From assembly GCA_023935145.1 (NCBI GenBank), contig CM043699.1:128156536-128220535 (forward strand): a stretch of DNA of 64,000 nucleotides. Direction: 5' to 3'. A program made the position numbers and the translations under genes. The DNA comes from Bretschneidera sinensis (taxonomy: Eukaryota > Streptophyta > Magnoliopsida > Brassicales > Akaniaceae). Positions 36,084 through 48,700 of the stretch are shown here, piece by piece. Below the pieces are notes generated by a model that saw nothing but the letters and a program-made list of their open reading frames with translations, searched no databases and had not been told where the DNA came from. Positions within the stretch are counted from its first letter, which is position 1. Every line of letters starts with the position of its first letter.

Positions 36084-39000
36084 CCCCCCCTTAAACTTGA
36101 TCTTGTGACCCCTAGTAAGTTCCTTAATCTTATGAAGTTTTCGCTTGTCAGTGGCTTAGTAAAAATATCAGCAACTTGATCTTGTGACCTCACATATTCA
36201 ACTTGCACATCATTTCTTGCAACACACTCCCTTATATAGTGGTAGTGAATATCGATGTGCTTGCTTCGATCATGGAATACTGGATTCTTTGCTAAGGCAA
36301 TGGTTGACTTGTTGTCGACATAAACCTTGGTCGGCTCTTCTTGTATCAAGCCTATCTCCTTCAATAGATTTCTAAGCCAAATTGCATGACAAACGCATGA
36401 GGTAGCAGCAACATATTCTGCTTCACAAGTGGACAATGTGACAATTGGTTGTTTCTTTGACATCCATGTGAAAGCAGTATCTCCCATGAAAAATACGAAT
36501 CCAGTAGTGCTCCTTCGATTATCTATGTCTCCACCCCAATCACTATCGCTATATCCAGCAAGCTTGTAATCATTAGAAACTGAATAGAACAAGCCAAAGT
36601 CAATTGTACCTTTTAGATAGCGAAGAATTCTCTTTGCGGCTTTAAAATGGGTGGTTGTTGGAGATTCCATGTAGCGACTAACCAATCCAACTGCGTGAAG
36701 AATATCGGACCTCGTGCAAGTTAGGTAGCGTAGACTTCCCACCAAACTTTTGAAAAATGCTGGATCTACACTTTCGCCTTCTTCATGTTTGGACATCTTG
36801 ACTCCGTATTCCATCGGTGTGCTTATCGGCTTACAGTTCTCCATCTTGAACTTCTTCAGGATCTCTTTTGCATAGCTTTCCTGTGAAATGAAAATTCCAT
36901 CATTTTGTTGCCTAACTTCAATGCCAAGGTAGTACGCCATGAGCCCCATGTCTGTCATCTCGAATTCCTTCGTCATCACTTCCTTGAATTCATTGAATAT
37001 GCTTGGGTTGCTTCCGGTGAAGATCAAATCGTCCACATAGAGGCACACGATCAAAATATCTCCATCTTTGATCTTGATATATAGAGCATGCTCATAGGGA
37101 CATTTGTTGAAGCCATTCTCTTGGAAGTACTTGTCGATTCGGCTATTCCATGCCCTTGGTGCTTGTTTCAACCCGTAAAGAGCTTTCTTCAACTTCAACA
37201 CCTTGTCTTCGTGGCCTTTGACTTTGTAGCCTGATGGTTGCTGAATGTAGACTTCCTCTTCAAGAACTCCATTTAGGAAGGCAGACTTTACATCCATTTG
37301 TTGTATCTTCCACTTGTTTTGAGCTGCCAAGGAAATAATTAGTCTAACAGTCTCCAACCGAGCAACAGGGGCGAATACCTCATCGTAGTCAATTCCAGCT
37401 TTTTGACTGTAGCCTTTTGCAATAAGCCTCGCCTTGTGTCTTTCAATCTCTCCCTTAGCATTTCGCTTTGTTTTGTAGACCCATTTGACACCTATTGCCT
37501 TGTGTCCTTTGGGAAGTGAAATAAGTTCCCATGTGTCGTTCTTCTCGATAGCCTTGATTTCTTCATTCATCGCATCTCTCCACTCCATTTCTTTTGCAGC
37601 TTCTTGATAGCTCATTGGTTCACAATCAGCAAATAAACAAAATAATGTAAGATTATCTTGTCGTTCAGTCACTTCATAGAGATCTTGAAGGCTTCTTGTT
37701 CGTTGCACATCTCTTTCACTTTGACTCCCACTTGAAGATGATGAAGGTGACTCGTCTCCGTGGGTAGTTGATGTTGGTGAAGTAGGTGGAGTTGTTGGCT
37801 CTTGTTGGGCTTCTCCAGGCTGTTCTATTTGTGTCAGCTCATCTTCAAACGGGGGAGAGAAATTGAAGTCATCTATATGAGATCCAAAATCCCATAGTCC
37901 TTCTTCGTCAAACACCACATCTCGGCTGATCACAACCTTCTTATTGTTCGGATTGTACAGCTTGTAGCCTTTTGAATTTGCATCATAGCCAATGAAGATG
38001 AAACTCTCGCTTTTATCATCAAGCTTTGTTCTTTTCTCATCTGGAACATGAACATGGGCTATGCTTCCAAAAACTCTTAGGTGGGAGATGCCGGGCTTTC
38101 TTCCACTCCATGCTTCTTGCGGTGTCTTTCCCCAAACACTTCTTGTTGGAGATCTGTTGGATAAGTAGACCGCACACGCCACTGCTTCAGCCCAAAACTC
38201 CTTGGGTAGTTTCTTGCTTTTGAGCATACTCCGAGCTATGTTGAGGATAGTTCGGTTCTTTCTTTCCGCTACGCCGTTTTGTTGAGGAGATCTAGGAACT
38301 GTCATTGGTCGACGAATTCCATTTGCTTTGCAGAACTCTTGAAACTCCTTAGAAGTAAATTCTCCTCCTCGGTCGGATCTCATAGCTTTGATCTTTCTAC
38401 CACTTTCTCTCTCTACTGCAGCTTTGAACTTCTTGAAGACTTCAAAAACTTCTGACTTCTGTTTCAAGAAATATACCCACGTTTTTCTTGAAAAATCATC
38501 AATGAAGAGAAGAAAATAGTTATTGTTACCAAGAGAGCTTGGTTTGATCGGACCGCACACATCGGTATGGATGAGCTCGAGTGGCTTCTTGGCTCTTGAG
38601 TTTGACTCATTTGGAAAGCTTTTTCTGAATTGCTTCCCGACTAGACACCCTTCACAAAGCTGGTCAGTATGGTTGATGCAAGGTAGTCCCTTCACCATCT
38701 CCTTCTTGGATAGCAGCTTTAGACCTCCAAAATTTAGATGCCCAAAACGAAGATGCCATAGCCATGATGCATCTCTGTAGCAAGCTTTCAAGCACTTTGC
38801 AACATCGTTTTGTATGTTGATCAGGAACATTCTATTCTTTGACATCGGTACTTTAGCAATGAAGTTATTCTTATCATCTTTTATAGAAAGATTATGATCC
38901 TTCATATGAATATCATAACCTTTCTCTAACAGTTGTCCTAAACTCAAGATGTTACTTTTCATATTGGGCACAAAGTAGACATTGGAAATAAACTGATGTC

Positions 39001-40180
39001 TCCCATCTTTCAAACGGATAAGAATGTTACCTCTCCCTTTTACCGCTATTGTGGAATCATCGCCAAATGAGACATTTCCACTTACTGACTCGTCCAGCTC
39101 CACAAAAATGTCTTTCCTTCCACACATGTGATTGCTTGCACCACTGTCAAGATACCAGGATTTTGCTTGGACACCATCAGTCTCTTTTCGTGCTAGAAGA
39201 AGAGTTTCTTTATCATCGGTCTTCTCCTCCACATAGTTGGCCTTCTCCTCAATTCTGTTGTTAGGAGCTCTACATTCTGAAGCATAATGCCCAAACTTTT
39301 GACAATTATAGCATCGAACTTGAAATTTGTCATTCCTCGAGTTTAGATTGCCTCTTCCACGGCCTCATGTTGAGCTTTCTCCTTTCTCGTAGTTATTGTT
39401 GGAATTGTTGTTGTTGTAATTCCAACCTCGTCCACGACCACGATTTCCTCCTCGTCCACGGCCTCTATCTCTGCCTCGGCCACGTTGGTTTCTATCATCT
39501 CCTTGGCTTTCATGCATATCCTTGAATTGCAGCTTGAGGAGTTGATCAGTAAACCCTTGCTTCTTCTTATGCTTCTCTTCGTATGCTTGTAATGATCCTT
39601 GGAGTTGCTCGATCGTCATTTCTTCCAAGTCTTTAGTTTCTTCAATCGTCACGACGATGTGCTCAAATTTGGAATCCAATGAACGGAGTATCTTCTCTAT
39701 TATCCTCACATTCTCTAACTTTTCACCATTTCTTTTTAATTGATTAGAAACAGCTACTACTCTTGAGAAATAATCTGAAATAGACTCAGATACTTTCATG
39801 TGTAAGGATTCGAATTCACCTCTTAATGTTTGGAGACGGACCTTCTTCACTTGCTCGGATCCTTTGTAAGAGGTTTGCAGCTTTTCCCACGCTTCCTTAG
39901 CAAAGCTTGCACTCGAAATCTTCTCAAAAACATCATCATCTAATGCTTGATAGATGAGGTAGAGAGCTTTCTTGTCTCTCTTTCTCGCATCTTTCAAACT
40001 ATCCTTTTGAGCTGTGGTCAGCGCAGCTTCGTTATCTGGCTCACTAAAACCTTTTTCTACGATATCCCAAACATCATGTGCGCCAAGAAGAGCCTTCATC
40101 TTGATACTCCAGTTGTCGTAATTGTTATTGATGAGCGTCGGGACTTGGAAGGATGCCACACCATTTGCCATATCACTCAA
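36071..40180 (-). CDS. Copia gag-pol polyprotein with one internal TGA
   Basis: One frame of 1369 codons before the final stop, interrupted only by TGA at 39367-39365 (codon 272). Upstream: Gag with UBN2/DUF4219-type '[13 protein letters not shown]' and a Gly/Arg/Asn-rich tail. Downstream and still in frame: zinc knuckle [14 protein letters not shown] (about 39325-39284); protease '[10 protein letters not shown]'; GAG_pre-integrase '[13 protein letters not shown]'; integrase with Asp in 'IHTDVCGP', Asp in 'RSDRGGEF' and Glu in 'NGVAERKNR'; reverse transcriptase '[10 protein letters not shown]'; and RNase H '[10 protein letters not shown]'. The longest open piece is 36071-39232 (1053 aa). The TGA lies in a Gly-Arg run where an Arg codon would be expected, fitting a CGA-to-TGA change. 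Its reading end runs slightly into the LTR. Whether the stop is read through is unknown. Confidence 0.93.
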
Positions 40181-40250
40181 TATGTTGAGAATTTGGAAAT
40201 TCTGATTGCGTAGATAGATCCGGAATGTTGAAAAACTTTGGGAGGGACCT

Positions 40251-40451
40251 GGTCAAAATTTTCAACTTTCGGTCAACGGTCAAAGTCAACACTAACCTGG
40301 TCAACAGTTGACTTTGAATGCTCGGTCAACTCGGCTTGGACGGCTCAGTCAACTCGGCTCAAGCGGTTCGGTCAAGTGGCTCGGTCAACAGGCTTATGGC
40401 TCGGTCAACTCGGCTCCAACTCGGCTGACCCAGCTTAACTCGGTGAGTCAA
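40251..40451 (-). promoter_or_regulatory. Cluster of 11 W-box cores in the copia leader
   Basis: Between the 5' LTR and the gag start, the element's sense strand contains TTGAC[C/T] eleven times in 201 bp (plus-strand GGTCAA/AGTCAA starting at 40251, 40271, 40278, 40284, 40299, 40324, 40347, 40370, 40383, 40403 and 40446). They are embedded in degenerate repeats of CGGTCAACTCGGCT. TTGAC[C/T] is the core bound by plant WRKY factors. Binding is an inference; the repeats themselves are directly visible. Confidence 0.6.
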
Positions 40452-40603
40452 TTCGGTTTTCTGGCAGCAATCTTCCGGCGGCTCGTGGAGGCGCGTCTGA
40501 ACTCCGATCGGGGAGATTCTAGCGGCGTCGGATTTCTCTCGTCGAGACCTTCGATTTGATATGCAATGGTGTATACTTTCCAACTCAAGCTCTGATACCA
40601 CTT

Positions 40604-41032
40604 TGTTGGAAATAAAACACTCACACAAACAACTCTTATTCAAACTCAAAGAGATATTACAAGAGCACTCTCACTCCAAAAGAAAGAAGATACTAGAACT
40701 CACTCTTAGAAGACTTTGCTTCTTCACTCACTTAGAAGCTCTTGCTTCTTCTTGATGATTAAACCAAAATGGGGAGGGGTATTTATACTACTTAAGAACA
40801 ATCCTACACCACACAAATAAACTAATCCAAAATTACAACAACCATACACCTCATTTTTCTTGGTGGTTCTAACAATATTTTAGGTTACCAAATGATTCAC
40901 ATGCTCAACTACCACACCAATAAAATTCTAGGTAGAATGCTTGTAGTTTTGGACCTTGATTATGGACTTGGACTCCAATTTGATTGAGTTTGGTTTTGGA
41001 CTCCCATAATGGATCAAGTTTATGATCCAACA
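40604..41032 (-). repeat. 5' LTR of the young copia element
   Basis: Identical by eye to 35655-36083. The primer-binding site lies three bases inside it. This copy would drive transcription leftwards. Confidence 0.95.
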
Positions 41033-41037
41033 GTTTG

Positions 41038-41720
41038 ATGTTGTTGTTTATGGTGTCTTAATAAATGCTTTTGTTGATATTTGAAGCGTAAAAGAAGCTA
41101 CGAGTTATGTTGATTCTATGAAAAGTGTAGGGTTGTCTGGAAATGTTGTTATATACAATTCCTTGCTTAAGCTTTATACAAAAGTTGGTTACTTGAAAGA
41201 AGCCCAAGAAACTTACAAAATCCTTCAATCATTGGAGGTGCATCTTGATATACATTCTTCAAATTGCATGATTGATCTCTACAGTGAACGATCTATGGTC
41301 AAACAAGTTGAAGATCTTTTTGAAAGCTTGAAGAGAAAGGGGGATGCAAATGAGTTTACATTTGCAATGATGTTGTGCATGTAAAAGAGAAATGGGAGAT
41401 TTGAGGAAGCTATTCACATTGCAAAACAGATGAGAGAACTGGGACTTTTAACTGATTTGTTGAGTTATAATAATGTGCTTGGTTTGTATGCTTTAGATGG
41501 GAGATTCAGGGAGGCGGTTGAAACTTTCAAGGAAATGATGGATGCTGACATTCAACTTGATGATTGTAGATTCAAATCACTCGGAGCTGTTTTTATAAAA
41601 TGTGGGGTCTCAAAGAAAGCTGTTCTTATAAGAATGCTCAGATAGGTTTACAGGCATGGATATCGATACTCTCTTCAGTCCTTGGTATGGATGATGATGG
41701 TCACGATGACGATTTTTAGA
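41038..41720 (+). pseudogene. PPR pseudogene, segment 3 of 3
   Basis: Continues segment 2 in frame after removal of the copia element: 'DVVVYGVLINAFVD', 'NVVIYNSLLKLYTKVGYLKEAQE', 'LLSYNNVLGLYALDGRFREAVETF'. That is about five P-type repeats, then a C-terminal tail. Stops lie at about 41083 (TGA), 41382 (TAA) and 41644 (TAG). All three segments together give roughly 450 codons, the C-terminal part of a long PPR protein. The many stops with few or no frameshifts suggest decay mostly by substitution. Confidence 0.85.
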
Positions 41721-43190
41721 TATTCTATCTGCTATAAACTTCTTGACTATGTACTACTACTACTACCTGATTTAACATTGCAATATGGTGTCGTAGTGAT
41801 AAGCTGGTTGGAGAATTTCTAGTCAGGTACTGTGCCAGTAACCATCTCCTGGTACAGCCCAATCAAATGTTGACAGCTCAAAAACTATGGGACTCAATAA
41901 TAGTACTGGTTGAGTTAACTCTGGTTTCCTAAATCCAATAAATGAGCGACACCTGGCCTTTTTGTAAAACTTGTCAAACACAGAACTGGTTTCTCTGCTC
42001 TCCCCATTCTATTCTCTCTGTGTCAAGCAAAACCAAATACCAGTCCATTTTCTCTCTGCCCTCTTCTACCACCGTCATCTTTCATGATAAAATGACGCCT
42101 CCGATAATACCATCCCTAAATATAAGTGTGTGCATAATGAGCATATATATCGTCGTTTAAAGAAGAAAAGAGGTTGAAAGAGATGGAGACAACATTAGGA
42201 TTCAATCAGGTATTTTTTTACTTCTTTTAAATTTTTTTCTTTCAGAATCGTCATTTGAGATGCTTTCGATTTTGCCTATTTTTTCCTGTTACTTAGCTTT
42301 TGATAACCCCTTATTTTATTTTCGGTATGGATTTGTCTTTTACTACGAGTTTGCTGATTTTACTTGAAATCCAACAAAAAATTTATGTGAACATCGGTCT
42401 ATCTTTCAAATGGCCAGTGTTTGGTTGCATGTATTGGCGATACCAGGAGCTGAAATTGGAATTGGATTCTCATACTGGGGATATATAATCTGTAACTATG
42501 TGTCTCTATAGTTACACAGTTATGAAGTAATATAAAAGATAAATGCCAACTCTTAATTTTAGAGCTAATTTATGTAAAAATTCCTAGTGTTGTGTTTCAT
42601 TATTGCTACAAAGAGGAAGTAATTGAATTCATTATCAGAAAAAAGAATTCATATAGTATTTGATTGTTTCCTTGCTGGGTTGTTTATGATTTGGGAGTAC
42701 ACACATGTATTAAAATTAGCTTGGCAGTACAACTACATATCTTAGGTACTGGGTTGTTTAATGTTATTATTTGGATTTTATAGGAGTCTTCTAATGTTTC
42801 ATGGAAACCTGAGTCATCTAGCTATGCTTGGAGGCCTTCTATATGAAACCATGCTCAGGTCATGTGAGTACAAGGGAGACAGGTTAACGCTCTTTGTTCA
42901 TTTAATTAATTATCATGATGGAATTATGTTTTTGCATATGCTCAGATTTGTTGTTATGGAGATTGTCTTGAATTGTCTTAGTTCTTGATGATTGACGCTT
43001 ATGTTTACTTCTATACAACTGTTTTGCTCTCTTTCTCTATATGCCATTTTTAAATATTGGATACCCTCTCATCAAGGCCTGAATCTGCACAGAAAAATTT
43101 CACCTTAACATTTTCCATGCCTTCTTGCATATCGGTGGACCTTTTAGTTTCATAGTTTACTAATGAGTTGTGATCTGTTTGAAGAACAAA
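41721..43190. other. Intergenic, possible start of a small gene
   Basis: Mostly unassigned. 41990-42180 is CT-rich and looks like a promoter/5' UTR. An ATG at 42183 opens nine codons ('METTLGFNQ') ending at a donor (GTATTT, 42210). A plausible next exon starts at 42784 after TTTTATAG and continues in frame ('ESSNVSWKPESSSYAWRPSI') to a TGA near 42846. I do not recognise the product. It may be the broken 5' end of a gene or a chance pattern. Confidence 0.25.
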
Positions 43191-43191
43191 G

Positions 43192-43348
43192 TTTTGCTAG
43201 TAGTTTATGCAATCTGCACAGCAGATACACAATTGAGCCTCCAAGTTAGATCATGTGAGGAAGATATACAATTTTTGCTGGTAGTTTATGCAATCTGCAC
43301 AGAAGATACACAATTGAGCCTCCAAGTTGGATCATGTGAGAAAGATAC
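43192..43348 (+). repeat. 81-bp tandem repeat, units 1 and 2
   Basis: Unit 1 (from TTTTGCTAG at 43192) and unit 2 (from about 43273) repeat at a period of 81 bp, with cores ATGCAATCTGCACAG and ATACACAATTGAGCCTCCAA. The third unit is at 53440, on the far side of the gypsy element. The period is 27 codons and one frame stays open across the units ('LLVVYAICTADTQLSLQV'), but no start or family is recognised. Confidence 0.85.
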
Positions 43349-45216
43349 TGTAACGACCCATCCCGGGTTGGCAACTCCTGAGACGATGTCATCACATTTT
43401 GAAATTCCAGCACGACACATATATCCAACAGTAAAAATAATACTAACAAAAATTCTTTTACGTCAATCTTCAACCCTCAACAGGGAGATACATCAATATG
43501 ATATTGACTAAACATAATATATAACGTAAAATGCATGAATATTTACAAACAAATTTTTATTTTTCATTTTCTCATTTGTCTGAGGATATTGACACGTACG
43601 TGGCTTACAGAAAAAGAAACAAAAAATGATTTCGTCTAACTCTCAACCCACCAGACTATTTGTTCTGTCTGCTACCTGAAATTATTGTACAATGAAGTAT
43701 AAACTTCACAAGCTCAATGAATTAAATTTACTAGAAGTACTCAATCTATATATATAATCTTTCAATATTAAATCAATTATACTTTACATAACTGATAATA
43801 GCATTCTACTATCACTACACATATCAAAAGTCCCATTCTCTATCAATCTCTTCTTCTTATCTATTGGTTCACTTCAAAACCATCAATTATCTCATAATTA
43901 TCTCGCAATGAAGTTCACATCATAAAGTCAACCATTTAGATGGTTCTTATCACCATAATTATCTCTCTATGAGAATCATCCGTCTATAAATAAATTCACA
44001 ATAACACATCACACATACAATAATTAAAACAGTAATGCTTGAATTATTATTATGAGAACATCTTCCCACATGTCTACATGTTTTTATTATCTTAGACTGG
44101 TTGTCTTCCCGGTTCTTTTCTTTCTCATTTAGACCGGTTGCCTTCTCGGTTATTTTCTTTACAACTTGTTCCAGTTGCCACAGTATTTAATTTCAGCATA
44201 TACCGGCTGTCAAGGTGTCCTTTTTCTTTCCAGCACATACTGGCTATCACAGTTTTTCAATTAGACCGGTTGCCTTCCCGGTTTTTTTCTTTTCATTTAA
44301 TGCATATGCATATGAATAATGATATGAAATATGCATATGAACAATTATATGAAATATACATCTGAACAATAACATTAAAAAAAATTTAAAAAAACATAAA
44401 TTCAAATATTTAAATTGGCTATCCTGATTTTTCTCAAATTATATAAAAATTTTCACTAAATTCTTCTCATCATAAATCACATCCAATCATTCATCAAAGC
44501 TTATCAAGATCCACTAAATTTCATCTCAAATCACATCAAATCATCCACCAAACTTTTCAATATCCACTAAATTTCATTAATTTATTCTCTTCATATATCA
44601 CATCAGTTTATTAAACATAACTTGTCAAGAATTTTATTTATCACCATCATTATTAAATCAACTCATTATTCTAAAAATATTTATTTTCACATAATAATTT
44701 TCTACATGTCCAATATTTATATCATACCTATCAACCAAATATTTATCTACCACCAAAGCATACGTTAATAATTAAATTTAATATTATCACTAGATATTTG
44801 ATTTTTATTTAAACTACTTAAAGTAAATCCAACTCACCACGTAGCACTTAAAATTACTCGTGCATCACCTCCTTGCTTTTCCTGTTCTTCTCAACAATTT
44901 CTCCCGATTGCTGATCGTCAACACCTGACATAATATTTATTTTAAATCTAATTATTTCTTCAATTCTTCATAAACCACACCCTTTGAAAATTCTCACTTT
45001 AAATTATAGGAAATTTCATGAATGCTAAAAATTTAAAAATAAACATTACATTATTACCTTCTGCCTTTCTAATAGCTTCTCGTGATTCTCTATGAAATTC
45101 CGCAGTAAACTCCCTTTAAATTTTGTTTATTTCAACCTTTCTTTGGGTCCCCAAGTGTTTTGAGAAATAGAGTAGTTTAAAGGAAAAACTAACGAAATCG
45201 GTAAATGTAACTTAAC

Positions 45217-45274
<58 letters not shown>

Positions 45275-45574
45275 AGATTTTGCAAAACTAAATCAGCCCA
45301 AAAAAACTAAAACATACACTGCCTCCACGTTTTAGCACACTTGTAATCCATGCATACCTTTGCCTTAATTTGGCAGCAGCTGGCAACACCTATTGCCACG
45401 TTTTTGGGGTATTTTTTTTTCTCCTTTTCTTTTTACTGTTCATGTTTTTTTTTTAAAGGATTGCTTTATTCAAATTTGACTCTTCACATTTAAATATATA
45501 TATACATTATTTTAATTCTATGTCATGTTATTAAAGTACTTTTTGACCTTTACTTTACAAATACAGGTATTACA
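43349..45574 (-). repeat. 3' LTR of the gypsy element
   Basis: 2226 bp, aligning along its length with 50029-53434 (minus the solo LTR) and with the inverted copy at 22542-24625. A polypurine-like tract (TTTCGGGGACGAAATTTTT on the - strand) lies just inside at about 45610-45590. Confidence 0.9.
45221..45271. repeat. (AT)25 microsatellite in the gypsy 3' LTR
   Basis: About 25 uninterrupted AT units. At the equivalent place the 5' LTR has a TATAT-type pentanucleotide repeat (53091-53149) instead. Confidence 0.95.
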
Positions 45575-45779
45575 GTTCTACCCACCTTACAAAAATTTCG
45601 TCCCCGAAATTTTCTTACTTTACTCCAGAAACAAATGTGAATAATATTTCTTCATAATTGCTTCACACTTTCATGTAATCTCTTCAACATCCATATTTCG
45701 CCACAGAACTTAAACTAATGAAATTATTTTATTATACAATACTTGTTCTTGTTGTCTAAAATCCTCTCTGGTACTTGTA

Positions 45780-48700
45780 TAAAAGTCAAAGCTTTTTGAA
45801 TTTCTACAGCTTGGCTCGAAATATTATGAGATTTATCAAGTAGGTGCTCTCACCAAAGTGAAACATGGAATACATTATGTCACTGCTTCAACTCTAGAGG
45901 CAATTCCAGATTATTCACAACTAGCCCAACTTTCTTAACAACCTCATATGGTCCCACATACTTCAGATTCAGCTTTCTTTTCCTATTTAAATCTCAATAC
46001 ACCTATTCATTGATATATTTTTCAATATACCCAATCACCTACTTGAAATTCAAGAGGTCTTCTCTTAGTATCAGCATAGCTATTCGGTTTACTCTGTGTT
46101 GCTTTACAGTTCTCTCTAACCAATTTGAACCTCTAAGTTGTTAGCTTAATAATGGATGGACCAGATATATTCTCTCTCCTATTTCTTCCCAACATATAGG
46201 AGTTCTACACCTCCTACCATACAATGTCTCAATCGTTGCTATCCCAATACTAGTTTGATACTGATTATTATAATCAACTTAAATCGATGGCATGTAAGTA
46301 TCTCAACTTACTGAGAAATTCATTACCTTTGTCCTAACATATCTTCTAGTTCTCTAAAACTCATTTCCGTTTAAACATGAAAAATTATATTAAATTGTAA
46401 CTGTGTACCCATGGCTTTTTGAAAGCCTCTCCAAAACCAAGATGTAAATCTAGCATCTCTTTTTGATACTATGCATAATGATGTTCCATACAACCTCATA
46501 ATTTCAGCTACATCCTTCTTCAATTCTGACCACTAGAAATTATGTCTCAAGCCTTTATACACATCTTATTGTTACTTGGGTGCATCGAATATTCACCATC
46601 ATGCACCTTTTTCAATATCTTCTTTCTCAACTCCGCAACATTGGGAACACAACTCCTATGTTTCGAATGCCAAAATACCCTCACTTCAAATTTTGAACTC
46701 ATATTGCTTTCTAGTAAGCACTCAATGCTTAATCTTTTCTATTTTTATCTCTACCTTGCATCTCTAAAACATTCCACTATGGATGACTATACAACCAAAT
46801 TTGTTAATCATGATCCTCTATCACTAATATTCAACTTCATTCTTATCTCTTTAAATCTATCATCAATTTCACATCAGGACTCCCAATAGTAGTTAAACTT
46901 CTTGTAGACTTTCTACTCAATGTATCAGCTATCACCCTCGCATTTTTTTAGATGATAGTGAATTGTACAATCATAGTCATTAATCAACTCCATCCACCAT
47001 CTTTGTCTCAAATTCAAATTTCTCTGGGTAGATGAGTATGTCAAACTCTTATAACTCATGAATATATCATAAGTGGCTCTATACAGATGATGTCTCCAAT
47101 CTTTAAAGCAACCACTATAGAAGCCAACTCTAAGTCATAAGTAAGAAAATTTCTATCATGAATCTTCAATTGCCTAGAAGTATGGGCCACAGCTTTCCTA
47201 TATTACACATCCCAATCATTGATGCGACGTATCACTATATACCACAAATCTTTTTATCACCAGAAGGAAACACCAATACTGGAGTTATAGTTAATTTCTT
47301 CTTTAGTAATTGGAAAAATTTTCTCACACTTCTCTCACAATACAAATCTCATATCTTTCCTAGTCAGTCTATTTAACAGTATTACAATAATAGAAAATTT
47401 TCTGAAAAAATCTTCTATAATAACCAACTAATCCCAAGAAAATTATAATCTCAGTCACATTAGTTGGTCTCTCCCAACTTAACATTGTCTCTACTCTTTG
47501 TGAATCAACTGTTATGTTATTTCCCGATATTACGTGTTCCAAGAAATTCATTTCTTTCAGCTGACACTCATACTTAGAGAACTTTGCATATAATTTCTCT
47601 CTCCTCAGAATTTCCAACACACTGTCTAATGTTTCACATGTTGTTCTTCCCTTTTAGATTATATTGGAAAGTCTAATATAACCATAAACTTGTTGAGGTT
47701 TACATGTTGTTCTTCCCTTTTAGATTATATTGGAAAGTCTAATATAACCATAAACTTGTTGAGATATAGTTTAAACACTCTATTCATCAAGTCTATGAAT
47801 GTTTCCTGGAACATTAGTCAGTAAAAAATGATATCACAAGAAGTTTATGACCATAACATGTCCTAAAAACAGTCTTAGGCACGTCTCCCTTCTCTATCCT
47901 CAATTGGTGATAATTTTATCTCAGGTTTATCTTAGAGAATACTTTCACTCTTTGCACTGCTCAAACAATTTATTTGTCCTGGGAAAAATGTATTTGTTCT
48001 TATTCAACTATTTGTAGTCTATACACACTCTTATCATTCCATCTTCCTCATTCACGAACAACACATGGGCTCCCCCAAATACATTAGGTCCGATAAATTG
48101 TTTATTTAAAAATTCTTGAATTTTCGATTCTCTTAACTTCACAGGTACTCTGTAGGGTGCTATTAAATATATGTGATGATCCTAGTATCACATCAATAGA
48201 GAATTTGATCTCTTTACTTGGAGACAACCTAGACAACTCATCAAGAATTTCATTAGAATAATCTTTTACCATTAAGATTTATTCTAATTTCTTATTTTCC
48301 TTTTTAGAATCCATTATGTATGTCAAATACTCCTCACAACTCTTCTTCAACCATTTCCTAGTGGTCAGAGTAAAATAAGATAATTCGAGAGTATTTTATG
48401 TTCTCTCTGAAAAGTACACTCCTTATGTCCATATATAGAACACTACATTCTTTCTAAAACAATCCACCATATTCAAAGATAATAAATGAGCTTCAGATTT
48501 TCTATCATTGATACGAATCACACAACCTTTGTAAACATTTATGATTATCACTCTATCTCTAGTGGGAACTTCAACAAAAATAGTTTGCATCAAAGGACTA
48601 ATACATACTTCAAAAGACTTCATATGAATACTTGATACAAAAGAATGGGTTGCACGAAGATCAATCAACGTTGATATGTCCACCTTCTCTACATATAAAG

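Larger units (their letters stand above)
35655..41032 (-). mobile_element. Young, nearly intact Ty1/copia retrotransposon
   Basis: A complete 5378-bp element. LTRs 35655-36083 and 40604-41032 are both 429 bp and look identical by eye. They run TGTTGG...CCAACA. Target duplications GTTTG (35650-35654 and 41033-41037) are exact. On the - strand the primer-binding site TGGTATCAGAGCTTG (40600-40586) matches the initiator tRNA-Met type. The polypurine tract (AAGGGGGGG, from about 36092 to 36084) abuts the 3' LTR. It carries one long gag-pol frame with a single in-frame stop. It splits a PPR pseudogene whose frame is restored on removal. LTR identity implies a recent insertion. Confidence 0.97.

Noticed and set aside
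36071..40180. Endogenous pararetrovirus (caulimovirid) origin
   Set aside because: Domain order protease-integrase-RT-RNase H, LTRs, primer-binding site and target duplications all fit Ty1/copia; no movement or coat protein region is seen.
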